From contig WJYK01000014.1 of the NCBI GenBank assembly GCA_009668225.1, positions 1 to 64,000 on the forward strand: a stretch of 64,000 nucleotides of DNA, given 5' to 3'. The position numbers and the translations under genes were made by a program. Each line of letters opens with the position of its first letter. Within the stretch, counting starts at the first letter, position 1. The notes beneath the pieces are model-generated. The model saw only the letters and a list, made by a program, of their open reading frames with translations, was not told the origin of the DNA and did no database searches. Source of the DNA: Enterobacteriaceae bacterium RIT693. Lineage in GTDB: Bacteria > Pseudomonadota > Gammaproteobacteria > Enterobacterales > Enterobacteriaceae. Below are positions 1-9,441 of the stretch, one piece after another.

Positions 1-13
1 CTTTTTACAGATT

Positions 14-35
14 AAAAAACGCCGCAAGCGGCATC
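14..35 (-). terminator. Terminator downstream of mobB
   Basis: Read on the minus strand, a GC-rich stem (GCCGC/GCGGC with a 2-4 nt loop) is followed directly by a run of six T. It lies just past the mobB stop and fits a Rho-independent terminator for the mobA-mobB transcript. Confidence 0.7.
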
Positions 36-46
36 TTTTCAGCTCG

Positions 47-571
47 TTATTGCTGTTTTATCCATTCATAGATGAAATCAGCAATCCCTTCTGCATTATT
101 AATATCCAATACGGGTACGGAAATGGTCAAAGGTACGTTACTGGCTACAGCGATAACACAGGGATCGATCTCTAATTCTTCCGCTTTATGACCCGTTTCC
201 TGTCTGAACAGCAGGATTTTTGCCACCGGCTCGTGTTTGAAACCCTCGACAAGAATAAGATCCAACCTGCTGCTGTCCATCCTTGAGGCAAGGTAATGTA
301 GATCCAGGTCAGGTATTTCGGGCGTTTCCGTCATTAGTGCCCAACGCTTCTGGCTGGCGACGATGGTTTGCGCTGCGCCAGCTTTGCGTAGCTCATAGCT
401 ATCCTTACCCGGTTTATCCACATCCATATCATGATGCGTATGTTTGATAAGTCCTGGCCTGATGCCTTTCTCCAGTAAAAGTGGGATCAGCTGCTTCAGT
501 AACGTGGTTTTTCCTGTACCGCTCCAGGCCGCAATAGCCAATAAAGGCGCTACTATCCTTTTTTCTGCCAT
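47..571 (-). CDS. mobB: Molybdopterin-guanine dinucleotide biosynthesis adaptor MobB
   Basis: MobB is a cytoplasmic GTP-binding protein that works with MobA when molybdopterin is converted to molybdopterin-guanine dinucleotide, the cofactor of enzymes such as nitrate reductase and formate dehydrogenase. The 174-aa protein starts with a P-loop (AWSGTGKTT, residues 15-23) and matches the enterobacterial family along its length. It is the second gene of the mobA-mobB pair: its start lies inside the 3' end of mobA (19 bp overlap), which suggests translational coupling. MobB is accessory in E. coli, while MobA is essential for the reaction (family knowledge). Confidence 0.95.
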   Translation of the reverse strand: MAEKRIVAPLLAIAAWSGTGKTTLLKQLIPLLLEKGIRPGLIKHTHHDMDVDKPGKDSYELRKAGAAQTIVASQKRWALMTETPEIPDLDLHYLASRMDSSRLDLILVEGFKHEPVAKILLFRQETGHKAEELEIDPCVIAVASNVPLTISVPVLDINNAEGIADFIYEWIKQQ

Positions 572-1137
572 CGTGAAAGCTCTTCAAGAGTATTTATGTT
601 GGTGAAACAGTCTGCCTGGCCATCAAAAGAGACTGCATGCCCGCCTGTGCTCAATAAAAACTGCATCACTCGTCTTTCGCCTGAGTGCAAATATTCTGTT
701 AGCGGCAGACAAAGGGAACGATGAAGTAGTGCAACGCTAGGGTGATCCCGTTGGCCGTCATTTACCCAGGTTGCCGGCGCATTTTCACGCGCCTGCCAGA
801 GTCTTGATGCCAGATCTTCGGGTATATTAGGGGTGTCGCAAGGGCAGAATAACAGCCACTCGCTTTCCGTTTGTTCTATAACGGCTAACATACCGGCCAG
901 CGGCCCCTGATAATCACTCATTGAATCCTGGATAACCGGAGCGCCACTTCGCTGATAGATCTCGAGGTTTCTGTTGGCGCTGATGACAACATCGCCTACC
1001 TGTAGCTTTAATGCGTTGAGGACGTGCTGGAAAAGTGGCTGGCCGTTAAGCAAGGCTAATCCCTTATCGCTGCCGCCCATTCTGCTTCCCCGGCCGCCGG
1101 CCAGCACAACGCCGGTTACCTCTGTTAATCGCTGCAC
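553..1137 (-). CDS. mobA: Molybdenum cofactor guanylyltransferase MobA
   Basis: MobA transfers GMP from GTP to Mo-molybdopterin in the cytoplasm. The nucleotidyltransferase glycine loop [11 protein letters not shown] (about residues 12-22) and the following K25 are visible, as is a PCDTP motif near residue 100. The reading frame stays open for 31 codons further upstream. I chose the GTG at 1137 because AGAGG lies about 9 nt before it and the product is then 194 aa, the length of the E. coli protein. It is divergent from yihD with a short spacer and overlaps mobB downstream. Confidence 0.93.
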   Translation of the reverse strand: MQRLTEVTGVVLAGGRGSRMGGSDKGLALLNGQPLFQHVLNALKLQVGDVVISANRNLEIYQRSGAPVIQDSMSDYQGPLAGMLAVIEQTESEWLLFCPCDTPNIPEDLASRLWQARENAPATWVNDGQRDHPSVALLHRSLCLPLTEYLHSGERRVMQFLLSTGGHAVSFDGQADCFTNINTLEELSRWQKKG

Positions 1138-1210
1138 GAATATCGCCTCTTTTAATGTGGGTTTGAGCCTGCTAACGTGTTGCCTCTCGCATGTGATAAG
1201 GAACACCAAC

Positions 1211-1480
1211 ATGAAATGTAAGCGTCTCAACGAACTTCTTGAACTGCTTCAGCCTGCATGGCAGAAAGATCCAGATCTTAACCTGATACAATTCTTGCAG
1301 AAACTGGCCAGCGAGTCAGGTTATAGCGGCGAACTTACCGATCTCACCGATGATGTACTGATCTATCACCTGAAAATGCGTGATTCTGCAAAAGATGATG
1401 CCATTCCTGGTCTTAAAAAAGACTATGAGGAAGACTTCAAAACGGCCCTGCTGCGCGCCCGTGGCGTGATTAAAGAGTAA
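1211..1480 (+). CDS. yihD: Conserved protein YihD (DUF1040)
   Basis: This is an 89-aa soluble protein of unknown function, conserved across Enterobacteriaceae. It has no signal peptide or membrane segment and is rich in Lys, Asp and Glu. The start ATG at 1211 gives exactly the E. coli length. The frame is open further upstream, but that part overlaps mobA antisense and has no family match. It sits between divergent mobA and srkA, as in E. coli, 76 bp before srkA. Confidence 0.93.
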   Translation: MKCKRLNELLELLQPAWQKDPDLNLIQFLQKLASESGYSGELTDLTDDVLIYHLKMRDSAKDDAIPGLKKDYEEDFKTALLRARGVIKE

Positions 1481-1556
1481 AAGCTTGTAAGTCGAGACAC
1501 TTAAGCGGTTTTGAAATGTTATCCTCAAGTATTCGTATTTACTTCCGGTTGCCGGG

Positions 1557-2543
1557 ATGACAGACAGCGCCTTTAATTTCCAGACTCTACATCCGGATAC
1601 CATTCTTGATGCTCTTTTTGAACAGGGTATTCGGGTGGATTCGGGGCTAACGCCGTTAAACAGTTTTGAAAACCGCGTATATCAGTTCCAGGATGAAGAT
1701 CGCCAACGCTTTGTGGTGAAATTTTACCGCCCACATCGCTGGTCCTCGGCGCAAATTGAAGAAGAACATCAATTTGCGCTGGAATTGCAGGCAGACGAGG
1801 TGCCTTTGGCGGCTCCTTTGTGTTTTGCCGGGAAGACACTCCTGCAGCATCAGGGCTTTATGTTTGCCGTCTTCCCAAGTCTGGGAGGGCGACAATATGA
1901 AACCGATAACCTCGATCAGATGGAGTGGGTTGGCCGCTACCTTGGTCGCATTCATCAAACGGGTCGTCAAAGCCTCTTTCAGTATCGTCCCACTATTGGG
2001 CTGGATGAGTATCTTTTCCAACCGCGCGCACTATTTGAACATAGCCAACTGATTCCCAGAGTGCTTAAGAAAGATTTTTTGGTAGCGACAGATGCGCTGA
2101 TCGAGGAAGTGAAGCGTACCTGGAATACTGATTTTGAAGCGTTGCGCCTGCATGGAGACTGTCATCCAGGCAACATTCTCTGGCGTGACGAGCCCTTGTT
2201 TGTCGATTTGGATGATGCCCGTAATGGCCCGGCCGTGCAGGATATCTGGATGTTGCTCAACGGTGATAAAGCCGAACAGCGCATGCAGCTAGAAACCATC
2301 ATTGAAGCTTACGAAGAGTTTTCGTCATTTGATATCGGTGAATTAACCCTGATTGAACCGTTACGCGCCATGCGCATTGTTTATTATCTCGCGTGGCTAA
2401 TGCGACGCTGGGATGATCCCGCATTCCCCCGAAATTTCCCTTGGTTTAGTGAAGAGGATTTCTGGAGAAGACAGACTGCAACCTTTACAGAGCAGGTCCG
2501 GGTTCTACGTGAACCTCCATTACAATTAACGCCAATGTATTAA
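1557..2543 (+). CDS. srkA: Stress response kinase A (SrkA/YihE/RdoA)
   Basis: SrkA is a Ser/Thr protein kinase of the aminoglycoside-phosphotransferase fold that counters stress-induced cell death; in enterobacteria it is linked to the Cpx envelope response and is co-transcribed with dsbA. The 328-aa length equals that of E. coli. The catalytic loop HGDCHPGN (about 199-206) and the metal-binding [10 protein letters not shown] segment (about 215-224) are intact. dsbA follows after 26 bp, consistent with an srkA-dsbA operon and coupling to periplasmic disulfide formation. Confidence 0.96.
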   Translation: MTDSAFNFQTLHPDTILDALFEQGIRVDSGLTPLNSFENRVYQFQDEDRQRFVVKFYRPHRWSSAQIEEEHQFALELQADEVPLAAPLCFAGKTLLQHQGFMFAVFPSLGGRQYETDNLDQMEWVGRYLGRIHQTGRQSLFQYRPTIGLDEYLFQPRALFEHSQLIPRVLKKDFLVATDALIEEVKRTWNTDFEALRLHGDCHPGNILWRDEPLFVDLDDARNGPAVQDIWMLLNGDKAEQRMQLETIIEAYEEFSSFDIGELTLIEPLRAMRIVYYLAWLMRRWDDPAFPRNFPWFSEEDFWRRQTATFTEQVRVLREPPLQLTPMY

Positions 2544-2569
2544 TAGTAAAATTCAGGAGAGAGTTGATT

Positions 2570-3193
2570 ATGAAGAAGATTTGGCTGGCGCTGGCGGGCA
2601 TGATCCTGGCATTTAGCGCTTCTGCTGCACAGTTTACCGACGGTAAACAGTACGTAACCCTGGATAAGCCGGTTGCGGGTGAACCCCAGGTATTAGAATT
2701 TTTCTCATTCTACTGCCCGCACTGCTACCAGTTCGAACAGGTTCTCCATGTTTCTGATAACGTGAAGAAAAAACTGCCAGAAGGCACCAAAATGACGAAG
2801 TACCACGTTGAGTTCCTTGGCCCACTGGGCAAAGATCTGACTCAGGCGTGGGCGGTAGCGATGGCGCTGGGCGTGGAAGATAAAATCACCTCCCCAATGT
2901 TTGAAGCCGTGCAGAAAACCCAGACCGTGCAGAACGATGCTGACATCCGCAAAGTATTTATCGATGCAGGCGTGAAGCCGGAAGAGTACGATGCGGCCTG
3001 GAACAGCTTCGTGGTCAAATCTCTGGTTGCTCAGCAAGAGAAAGCGGCAGCCGATCTTCAGCTGCAGGGCGTACCGGCCATGTATGTTAACGGCAAATAT
3101 CAGCTGAACATGCAGGGGATGGATACCAGCAGCATGGATATCTTCGTGCAGCAGTATGCTGACACGGTGAAATTCCTGGTTGAGAAGAAATAA
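2570..3193 (+). CDS. dsbA: Periplasmic thiol:disulfide oxidoreductase DsbA
   Basis: DsbA introduces disulfide bonds into proteins entering the periplasm and is reoxidised by DsbB. Residues 1-19 form a cleavable signal peptide ending in SASA. The CPHC active site is at residues 49-52 (mature Cys30/Cys33), and the cis-proline GVPAM segment is present. I chose the ATG at 2570, which follows AGGAGAG, over a TTG two codons upstream. The 207-aa precursor is one residue shorter than that of E. coli, in the GG-D loop after the active-site domain. It is followed by a bidirectional terminator shared with yihG. Confidence 0.97.
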   Translation: MKKIWLALAGMILAFSASAAQFTDGKQYVTLDKPVAGEPQVLEFFSFYCPHCYQFEQVLHVSDNVKKKLPEGTKMTKYHVEFLGPLGKDLTQAWAVAMALGVEDKITSPMFEAVQKTQTVQNDADIRKVFIDAGVKPEEYDAAWNSFVVKSLVAQQEKAAADLQLQGVPAMYVNGKYQLNMQGMDTSSMDIFVQQYADTVKFLVEKK

Positions 3194-3200
3194 TATAAAA

Positions 3201-3226
3201 AAGCCGGTCATTGACCGGCTTTTTTG
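3201..3226. terminator. Bidirectional terminator between dsbA and yihG
   Basis: The inverted repeat AAGCCGG...CCGGCTT is flanked by A and T runs, so it can terminate dsbA on the plus strand and yihG on the minus strand. It overlaps the yihG stop codon. Confidence 0.88.
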
Positions 3227-4116
3227 TCCCCTCCGTGCAGCGCTGTCAGCTGTTTATCTTTCTCATTCCACAGCGTATTCAACCAGAGCTGGAAGCGGCG
3301 CTTAAAGTTCTTATCGTTCACGTAATCCCCATGCAATTCTTCGGTTATAGGCACCAGAGAGACCCGCACAACAATTTTAGTCATTTTCCCGGTGAGCATA
3401 TCGTAGAAGGGCAGGCGGTCATTCTCCGGATAGCACAGCGTGACGTTCAGCATCTTATCGAACTGTTGCCCTAATACATTCATCGCCATTGCAATGCCGG
3501 CCGCTTTTGGAGGTAACAGATACTGAAATGGTGAGCGAGTCTGAACCTGTTTCTCAGCGGTGAAGCGCGACCCCTCAACAAAATTCACAATAGTGGTCGG
3601 GTGAGCGCGAAATTTCATACAGGAACGGCGAGTCGTTTCGACATCTTTGCCGCGACGCTCCGGATGGCGCAGCAAATAAGCGCGTGAATAGCGCTTCATA
3701 AACGGCATATCCAGCGCCCAACAGGCCAGTCCCATAAAAGGAACCCAGGCGAGCTGCTGTTTAAGAAAGTATTTGTTCATGGGGATGTGTTTACGGAATA
3801 GCACGCAAAGAATCACGATATCTGCCCAGCTTTGATGGTTACAGATTAACAAATACCAGTTCTTCTTATTCAGGCCATCTAACCCCTTCACATCCCATTT
3901 TAAAAAAGGGTTGAGGCGCAGCAGTAAGGCGAGCCCTTCACACCAGCAGTACATCATGAAATCAGCAAACACGGAGATCGAGCGCCAGATAACCGGAACG
4001 GGCAACAGTAGCTTAACGATCCCGGCCATAATAATAGGTACAGAGCAGGCGATCGTGACCAGAATAGTCAGTGCAACACTTAACACCAGTGTGATCGCGG
4101 CGAGTAATCTCGACAT
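3208..4116 (-). CDS. yihG: Probable acyltransferase YihG
   Basis: YihG is an inner-membrane protein of the 1-acyl-glycerol-3-phosphate acyltransferase (PlsC-like) family, reported to contribute to phospholipid acylation in E. coli. The N-terminus carries about two hydrophobic segments (residues 5-45). The catalytic NHQSWAD motif (93-99, NHX4D type) and the EGSR motif (181-184) are intact. The ATG at 4116 gives 302 aa; an in-frame stop lies seven codons upstream and no strong ribosome-binding site is visible. It is convergent with dsbA and divergent from polA. The yihF gene that lies between dsbA and yihG in K-12 is absent. Confidence 0.93.
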   Translation of the reverse strand: MSRLLAAITLVLSVALTILVTIACSVPIIMAGIVKLLLPVPVIWRSISVFADFMMYCWCEGLALLLRLNPFLKWDVKGLDGLNKKNWYLLICNHQSWADIVILCVLFRKHIPMNKYFLKQQLAWVPFMGLACWALDMPFMKRYSRAYLLRHPERRGKDVETTRRSCMKFRAHPTTIVNFVEGSRFTAEKQVQTRSPFQYLLPPKAAGIAMAMNVLGQQFDKMLNVTLCYPENDRLPFYDMLTGKMTKIVVRVSLVPITEELHGDYVNDKNFKRRFQLWLNTLWNEKDKQLTALHGGDKKAGQ

Positions 4117-4563
4117 AGGTAATTTTTTAGCAGGTTAGAGTGTATGGGGCGCTGGTATTAACGGCAATAAGAGGTCGATTTTATCAGAAAACCCATTACG
4201 GCGACTCGCCAAATGAGCAGGATTTTAAGGAATAGCATTTACAGGCAGGACAGAGACTCGTCATTTATCACGCGGCTGAGTATATATCCACATCAAACGA
4301 TCGGTTGTTAATTCAGTATTGCTAAACTAAAACTCCGTTAACTTACTGAAATGAAAATATATTTAATATGCTGATAGAGATAATAATTTCGTAAAATTAG
4401 TTGGTTAAAAAAATATACACAAAGTTATCCACAGAATTGATCTTGCGCAGGATCTCCCGATCCTGGAATTCTTTTCAGCATATTGCTCCCAATAGTTCAT
4501 GTTTTTGCCCAGGCTATGGCATCCTTGAACAATAAATTAATCACAGGCATGGAACGGAACACT
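4117..4563 (+). promoter_or_regulatory. AT-rich yihG/polA divergent intergenic region
   Basis: This 447-bp non-coding stretch separates the divergent yihG and polA genes. It is strongly AT-rich from about 4300 to 4425. A perfect DnaA box and a GATC-containing inverted repeat lie near its polA end and are listed separately. I see no convincing sigma-70 promoter pair and no conserved RNA gene. Confidence 0.5.
4425..4433 (+). promoter_or_regulatory. Consensus DnaA box upstream of polA
   Basis: TTATCCACA is a perfect match to the R1/R4-type DnaA box, lying 131 bp before the polA start. About 16 bp downstream is the inverted repeat AGGATC-tccC-GATCCT (4446-4460), which holds two GATC (Dam) sites. 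A role in coupling polA expression to replication initiation is an inference. Confidence 0.55.
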
Positions 4564-7350
4564 ATGGTCCAGATCGCAGACAACCCGCTTATCCTCGTTG
4601 ATGGCTCCTCCTACCTTTACCGGGCATACCATGCCTTCCCACCGCTGACGAACAGCCGTGGTGAGCCAACGGGGGCGATGTACGGCGTGCTGAACATGCT
4701 GCGTAGCCTGATTTTGCAGTATCAGCCTACGCATGCTGCCGTGGTGTTTGATGCCAAAGGCAAAACGTTCCGTGATGAGCTTTTTGAACACTACAAATCT
4801 CACCGCCCGCCGATGCCGGACGATTTAAGAGCGCAGATTGAGCCGCTGCACGCGATGGTGAAAGCGATGGGACTGCCGCTGCTGGCGGTGTCCGGCGTTG
4901 AGGCCGATGACGTTATTGGTACCCTGGCGCTGGAGGCTGAAAAGGCCGGTCGCCCGGTGCTTATCAGTACCGGCGATAAAGACATGGCGCAGCTGGTGAC
5001 GCCTGGCGTCACGCTTATCAACACTATGACCAACACCATTCTTGGGCCGGAAGAGGTACTGACAAAGTACGGCGTGCCGCCGGAACTGATTATCGACTTC
5101 CTGGCGCTGATGGGCGATTCCTCCGATAACATCCCTGGCGTTCCGGGCGTGGGCGAGAAAACGGCGCAGGCGCTGCTACAGGGGCTTGGTGGTCTGGATA
5201 CGCTTTATGCTAACCCGGAAAAAATCGCTGAGCTCTCCTTCCGCGGAGCAAAAACCATGGCGGCCAAGCTTGATCAAAGCAAAGAGTTGGCTTACTTGTC
5301 CTATAAACTGGCCACCATTAAGACCGACGTCGAATTGGAACTGGGCTGCGAGCAACTTGAGGTTCAGCAACCGGCTGCAGAAGAACTACTGGGGCTCTTT
5401 AAGCAATATGAATTCAAACGTTGGATAACCGACGTAGAAGCCGGCAAGTGGATGCAGGCCAAAGGCACTAAATCGGTAGCACAGCCGCAGAAAGCTGCGG
5501 AGGTTGAAGCGGAACCCGAAGCGCCAGCCAGCCAGCTCTCTTATGATAACTATGTCACCATACTCGATGAGAACGTGCTGGTTGAATGGATTGAACGGCT
5601 GAAAAAAGCGCCGCTCTTTGCGTTTGACACTGAAACCGACAGCCTGGACAACGTCAGCGCAAACCTGGTTGGTCTCTCCTTTGCCACCGAACCAGGCGTT
5701 GCCTGTTATGTCCCGGTTGCGCATGATTACCTGGATGCGCCAGAGCAGATCGCCCGTGAACGTGCGCTTGAGCTGCTTAAGCCGCTGCTGGAAGACGAGA
5801 AGGCGCTGAAGGTTGGGCAGAATCTGAAATACGACCGCGGCATCATGCAGAATTATGGCATTGAGCTGCGGGGCATTGCCTTTGACACCATGCTGGAGTC
5901 CTACACGCTAGACAGCGTTGCAGGCCGCCACGATATGGACAGCCTTTCTGACCGCTGGCTAAAGCACCAAACCATCTCGTTTGAAGAGATTGCCGGCAAA
6001 GGGAAAAAACAGCTGACCTTTAACCAGATCGATCTGGAAACCGCTGGACGCTATGCGGCTGAAGATGCCGACGTAACTCTGCAGCTGCACCTGAAGATGT
6101 GGCCGAAGCTTGAGAAGACAGAAGGACCGCTTAACATCTTTAAAAATGTCGAAATGCCGCTGGTACCGGTGATTTCACGCATTGAACGCAACGGCGTTAA
6201 AATCGACCCGGCTATTTTGCATACGCATTCCGGCGAGCTGACCAAACGCCTTGCCGAGCTTGAGCTGAAGGCCCACGAAATTGCCGGTGAGGAGTTCAAC
6301 CTCTCTTCCACTAAGCAGCTGCAAACGATTCTTTTTGAAAAACAGGGTATTAAGCCGCTGAAAAAAACGCCGGGCGGCGCACCGTCAACCTCTGAAGAAG
6401 TGCTTGAAGAGTTGGCGCTGGATTACCCGCTGCCAAAAGTGATTCTGGAATACCGTGGTCTTGCGAAGCTGAAATCCACCTATACCGACAAGCTACCGCT
6501 GATGATTAGCCCGATAACCGGACGCGTGCATACGTCTTATCACCAGGCGGTAACGGCCACCGGTCGCCTTTCTTCTACCGATCCTAACCTGCAGAACATT
6601 CCGGTTCGCAACGATGAAGGGCGCCGTATTCGTCAGGCCTTCATTGCACCTGAGGATTACGTCATTCTTTCTGCGGACTACTCGCAAATTGAACTGCGCA
6701 TCATGGCTCACCTTTCTCGTGATAAAGGCTTGCTAAGCGCCTTTGCTGAAGGGAAGGACATCCACCGCGCTACCGCTGCAGAAGTGTTTGGTCTGCCGCT
6801 TGAAAGCGTTACCGGCGAGCAACGCCGCAGCGCGAAGGCGATTAACTTTGGTCTGATCTACGGGATGAGCGCGTTTGGCCTTTCCCGCCAGCTTAATATT
6901 CCGCGTAAAGAGTCCCAGAAGTATATGGATCTCTACTTCGAGCGTTACCCGGGCGTGCTGGAGTATATGGAGCGTACGCGTGCTCAGGCGAAGGATCGGG
7001 GCTATGTTGAAACGCTGGATGGCCGCCGCCTCTACCTGCCGGACATCAATTCCAGCAACGGCGCCCGCCGTGCCGGGGCAGAACGTGCCGCGATCAACGC
7101 CCCGATGCAGGGAACCGCCGCAGACATCATCAAGCGCGCGATGATCGCCGTTGATGCCTGGCTGGAGACGGATAAGCCGCGGGTGAAAATGATCATGCAG
7201 GTTCACGATGAACTGGTGTTTGAAGTGCACAAAGACGACGTGGAAGCGGTGTCTAAGAAGGTTCATGAGCTGATGGAAAGCAGCATGAAACTCGACGTGC
7301 CGCTGCTGGTGGAAGTGGGCAGCGGTAAGAACTGGGATGAGGCGCATTAA
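4564..7350 (+). CDS. polA: DNA polymerase I
   Basis: PolA replaces Okazaki-fragment RNA primers and fills repair gaps. The domains are a 5' nuclease (about 1-323), a 3'-5' exonuclease (about 324-517, with FDTETD carrying the first metal ligands) and a family A polymerase (about 520-928). Motif A is [10 protein letters not shown], the O-helix is [14 protein letters not shown], and motif C is VHDE. The frame opens earlier, but the ATG at 4564 begins the conserved MVQI start and gives 928 aa, exactly the E. coli length. The spf gene follows, as in E. coli. Confidence 0.98.
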   Translation: MVQIADNPLILVDGSSYLYRAYHAFPPLTNSRGEPTGAMYGVLNMLRSLILQYQPTHAAVVFDAKGKTFRDELFEHYKSHRPPMPDDLRAQIEPLHAMVKAMGLPLLAVSGVEADDVIGTLALEAEKAGRPVLISTGDKDMAQLVTPGVTLINTMTNTILGPEEVLTKYGVPPELIIDFLALMGDSSDNIPGVPGVGEKTAQALLQGLGGLDTLYANPEKIAELSFRGAKTMAAKLDQSKELAYLSYKLATIKTDVELELGCEQLEVQQPAAEELLGLFKQYEFKRWITDVEAGKWMQAKGTKSVAQPQKAAEVEAEPEAPASQLSYDNYVTILDENVLVEWIERLKKAPLFAFDTETDSLDNVSANLVGLSFATEPGVACYVPVAHDYLDAPEQIARERALELLKPLLEDEKALKVGQNLKYDRGIMQNYGIELRGIAFDTMLESYTLDSVAGRHDMDSLSDRWLKHQTISFEEIAGKGKKQLTFNQIDLETAGRYAAEDADVTLQLHLKMWPKLEKTEGPLNIFKNVEMPLVPVISRIERNGVKIDPAILHTHSGELTKRLAELELKAHEIAGEEFNLSSTKQLQTILFEKQGIKPLKKTPGGAPSTSEEVLEELALDYPLPKVILEYRGLAKLKSTYTDKLPLMISPITGRVHTSYHQAVTATGRLSSTDPNLQNIPVRNDEGRRIRQAFIAPEDYVILSADYSQIELRIMAHLSRDKGLLSAFAEGKDIHRATAAEVFGLPLESVTGEQRRSAKAINFGLIYGMSAFGLSRQLNIPRKESQKYMDLYFERYPGVLEYMERTRAQAKDRGYVETLDGRRLYLPDINSSNGARRAGAERAAINAPMQGTAADIIKRAMIAVDAWLETDKPRVKMIMQVHDELVFEVHKDDVEAVSKKVHELMESSMKLDVPLLVEVGSGKNWDEAH

Positions 7351-7484
7351 TACCCAATTGCTCAGGTCATGTTTTTGTAACTAAGCAACATAAGTCATAG
7401 CTTTTTGTGATGATGCTTCAAGAATGTGATGCAAAAAGTGAAAAAAAACTACAAAAAATGCTTTTTTGAGCGATTAAAAAGGAG

Positions 7485-7490
7485 TAGAGT
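7485..7490 (+). promoter_or_regulatory. Putative -10 element of spf
   Basis: TAGAGT lies 7 nt before the first base of Spot 42, with a T-rich region instead of a good -35 box. Two TGTGA half-sites lie upstream (7406-7410 and 7425-7429). In E. coli, spf is repressed by cAMP-CRP, but neither half-site here forms a good palindrome. Confidence 0.45.
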
Positions 7491-7497
7491 TATTCGC

Positions 7498-7606
7498 GTA
7501 GGGTACAGAGGTAAGATGTTCTATCTTTCAGACCTTTTACTTCACGTAATCGGATTTGGCTGAATATTTAGCCGCCCCAGTCAGAAATGACTGGGGCGTT
7601 TTTTAT
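7498..7606 (+). ncRNA. spf: Spot 42 small RNA
   Basis: Spot 42 is an Hfq-dependent RNA that represses genes of secondary metabolism, such as galK, when glucose is present. The sequence starts GTAGGGTACAGAGGTAAG and ends with the GCCCCAGTCA...TGACTGGGGC terminator hairpin and a T run. It is almost identical to the 109-nt E. coli RNA; I notice a one-base shorter T run before the terminator and one change in its loop. The location, directly between polA and engB, is the conserved one. Confidence 0.97.
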
Positions 7607-7651
7607 TGCGCGAAAGAAAAGAAAAAACGCGGCCTGGGCCGCGCTTATTGA

Positions 7652-8287
7652 TTACTCTTCAGCCATTTCTTCTTCCACTGCCGGTGGGATGTCGTTGTAC
7701 CAGCTATCCAGCTTCAGGCGCAGTTTATCAACGCCCGTTTTCTTCAGAGAAGAGAACGCTTCAACCTCGATATCACCGCCAAATGCCAGTACCGCCTCGC
7801 GCACCATATTCAGCTGAGATTTACGCGCGCCCGATGCCAGCTTATCGGCTTTGGTTAGCAGCAGCATCACCTGAATATTGCTGGCAACGGCCCACTGAAT
7901 CATCTGCTGGTCGAGATCTTTTAACGGATGGCGAATGTCCATCAGCACCACCAGCCCTTTCAGACTGTTACGCTTTTGCAGGTATTCACCGAGCGCACGC
8001 TGCCACTTGTGCTTCACTTCTTCAGGGACTTCGGCATAACCGTAACCCGGTAAATCCACCAGGCGTTTGCCTTCGGCAACTTCGAACAGGTTGATAAGCT
8101 GGGTACGACCCGGGGTTTTACTGGTGCGTGCCAGGCTTTTCTGATTGGTCAGCGTGTTCAGCGAGCTGGATTTACCCGCGTTAGAGCGGCCTGCGAAAGC
8201 AACCTCAATACCGGTATCAGAAGGCAGATGGCGAATGTCCGGTGCACTGAGCACGAACTTAGTCAGTTGATAGTTCCAGTTTTTCAA
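7652..8287 (-). CDS. engB: Ribosome biogenesis GTPase EngB (YihA/YsxC)
   Basis: EngB is an essential TrmE-Era-EngA-type GTPase needed for assembly of the 50S subunit. In the 211-aa protein the G1 motif GRSNAGKS (33-40), the G3 motif DLPGYG (77-82) and the G4 motif TKAD (144-147) are all intact. A TATAAT element on the minus strand (8328-8323) lies about 36 bp before the start and is a plausible -10 box. The gene is convergent with spf. Confidence 0.96.
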   Translation of the reverse strand: MKNWNYQLTKFVLSAPDIRHLPSDTGIEVAFAGRSNAGKSSSLNTLTNQKSLARTSKTPGRTQLINLFEVAEGKRLVDLPGYGYAEVPEEVKHKWQRALGEYLQKRNSLKGLVVLMDIRHPLKDLDQQMIQWAVASNIQVMLLLTKADKLASGARKSQLNMVREAVLAFGGDIEVEAFSSLKKTGVDKLRLKLDSWYNDIPPAVEEEMAEE

Positions 8288-8551
8288 AACGGTTGTCTCC
8301 GTCAGGTAATCATTTGCCGGAGATTATACCTGAACGCACAGAAAACGCCGTGTTTCTCGCCAGAAGCAGGAGGCTTACAGCTGAGTGGATAGATTTTGTA
8401 AGCCATTTGCTATAGCAACTGGCAGATATTCCGGTGAATATTGGTGACCGTCGGCGAAAGAATACTTTATTTTCATGTGATTAATTAATCATCATTGATT
8501 CGAAAAAAGCATGAGCGCAAATGGCCATCTTGTTAATTAATGACGTGACGG
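8288..8551. other. Intergenic region between engB and the csrC-like locus
   Basis: This stretch holds the engB promoter at its left end (TATAAT read on the minus strand) and, around 8478-8540, several TTAATTAAT tracts. I see no coding region and no clear RNA gene in it. Confidence 0.4.
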
Positions 8552-8563
8552 TAGAGTAGCGGG

Positions 8564-8672
8564 TGTTGGCAAAGGAAGGACAGGGTTTGTCTCGAGCTAA
8601 CATGGATTATTTGCTCCTTTACGGGGGCCAGAATAAGAAAAAGGCGACAGGTTAACCTGTCGCCTTTTTTCT
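8564..8672 (+). ncRNA. Candidate short RNA at the csrC position
   Basis: In E. coli the CsrA-sequestering RNA CsrC lies between engB and yihI. Here its terminator is conserved (GGCGACAGG-ttaa-CCTGTCGCC plus a T run, followed by CTTTG as in CsrC), and GGTGTTGGC near 8562 resembles the 3' part of E. coli CsrC. A possible promoter (TTGTTA 8530-8535, 16 bp, TAGAGT 8552-8557) would give a transcript of about 110 nt, less than half the E. coli RNA. Only three GGA motifs lie within it, far fewer than in true CsrC. It may be a degenerate csrC or a different RNA. Confidence 0.4.
8638..8670 (+). terminator. Rho-independent terminator of the csrC-like transcript
   Basis: An uninterrupted stem (GGCGACAGG paired with CCTGTCGCC around a TTAA loop) is flanked by A and T runs. 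No protein gene on the plus strand ends before it, so it implies a non-coding transcript. Confidence 0.85.
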
Positions 8673-8738
8673 TTGCTTGCTTTCTGCTAGATTCCGCCGC
8701 AATTCTATACTGAATAAAATGGCTTAAGACGACTTATC

Positions 8739-9251
8739 ATGAAGCAACAAAACTCTGCACCACAAGGTAAAAAACCGGCAAAAGTACGCCGCAAGTCGCG
8801 CGAAGAGATCGATCAGGAAGCGCGTGAGCGTAAGCGTCAGAAAAAGCACCGTGGCCATGCAGCGGGCAGCCGCGCCAACGGCGAGAGCCAGGCACAGGGC
8901 GGTAAATCATCGGGTCAGGGCAAAGACCCGCGTATTGGTAGTAAAAAACCAATCCAACTGGGCGTAACCGATGCAGCACCGGTCGCTAAACAGCACAAAC
9001 CGAAAAGCGAGAAACCTATGCTAACACCACAGGCTGAGCTGGATATGCTGGAAAACGATGAGCGCTTGGATGCGCTGCTGGAACGTCTGGAAGCAGGCGA
9101 AACTCTGAGTAAAGAAGAGCAGTCATGGGTTGATGCGAAGCTCGATCGTATTGACGCGCTGATGGCTGAACTCGGCATCGCCTGGGAAGACGATGAAGAG
9201 GAAGAAGAAAAAGCTGACGATCTGATGCGTCTACTCAAAGGCGGTAACTGA
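8739..9251 (+). CDS. yihI: Der GTPase-activating protein YihI
   Basis: YihI activates the GTPase Der (EngA) and so modulates 50S ribosome assembly. The 170-aa protein has a very basic, low-complexity N-terminal half (Lys, Arg, Ser, Gly), a conserved central segment that includes KPSEKPML-like residues, and an acidic C-terminal tail with a long Glu/Asp run. This layout is typical of the family. It is followed by a 190-bp spacer before hemN, which may itself encode a small protein. Confidence 0.94.
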   Translation: MKQQNSAPQGKKPAKVRRKSREEIDQEARERKRQKKHRGHAAGSRANGESQAQGGKSSGQGKDPRIGSKKPIQLGVTDAAPVAKQHKPKSEKPMLTPQAELDMLENDERLDALLERLEAGETLSKEEQSWVDAKLDRIDALMAELGIAWEDDEEEEEKADDLMRLLKGGN

Positions 9252-9262
9252 CGCTTACTCCT

Positions 9263-9439
9263 ATGGGATTACCTGTTCTCATTATGGTTATTCCGCTGGT
9301 GTGTTATCTGCTGTGGTTATTCGTTAAACTACGGCGGCTGTCGCGGCTGCAGAATTTGCTGCGGCGAAGGGTTATGGCTCGCGGAACGAGCGGGCCAGCT
9401 TCGCCTCGTCGGCGCCGGCGACAACACCGCAAGGAGTGA
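9263..9439 (+). CDS. Possible 58-aa single-pass membrane protein
   Basis: An open frame starting with ATG fills almost all of the yihI-hemN spacer and ends inside the hemN ribosome-binding region. The predicted product has one hydrophobic segment (residues 3-21, ending LLWLF) followed by a strongly basic tail with a run of five Arg near residue 50, which would favour a cytoplasmic C-terminus. No good Shine-Dalgarno sequence precedes the ATG. I do not recognise a family. The near-complete fill of the spacer and stop-to-start coupling with hemN argue for a gene; the Arg-rich tail could also come from GC-rich non-coding DNA. Confidence 0.4.
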   Translation: MGLPVLIMVIPLVCYLLWLFVKLRRLSRLQNLLRRRVMARGTSGPASPRRRRRQHRKE

Positions 9440-9441
9440 GT

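Noticed and set aside
7401-7430. Possible CRP site upstream of spf
   Set aside because: Two TGTGA half-sites are present, but the second halves do not fit TCACA, so a site cannot be assigned with confidence.
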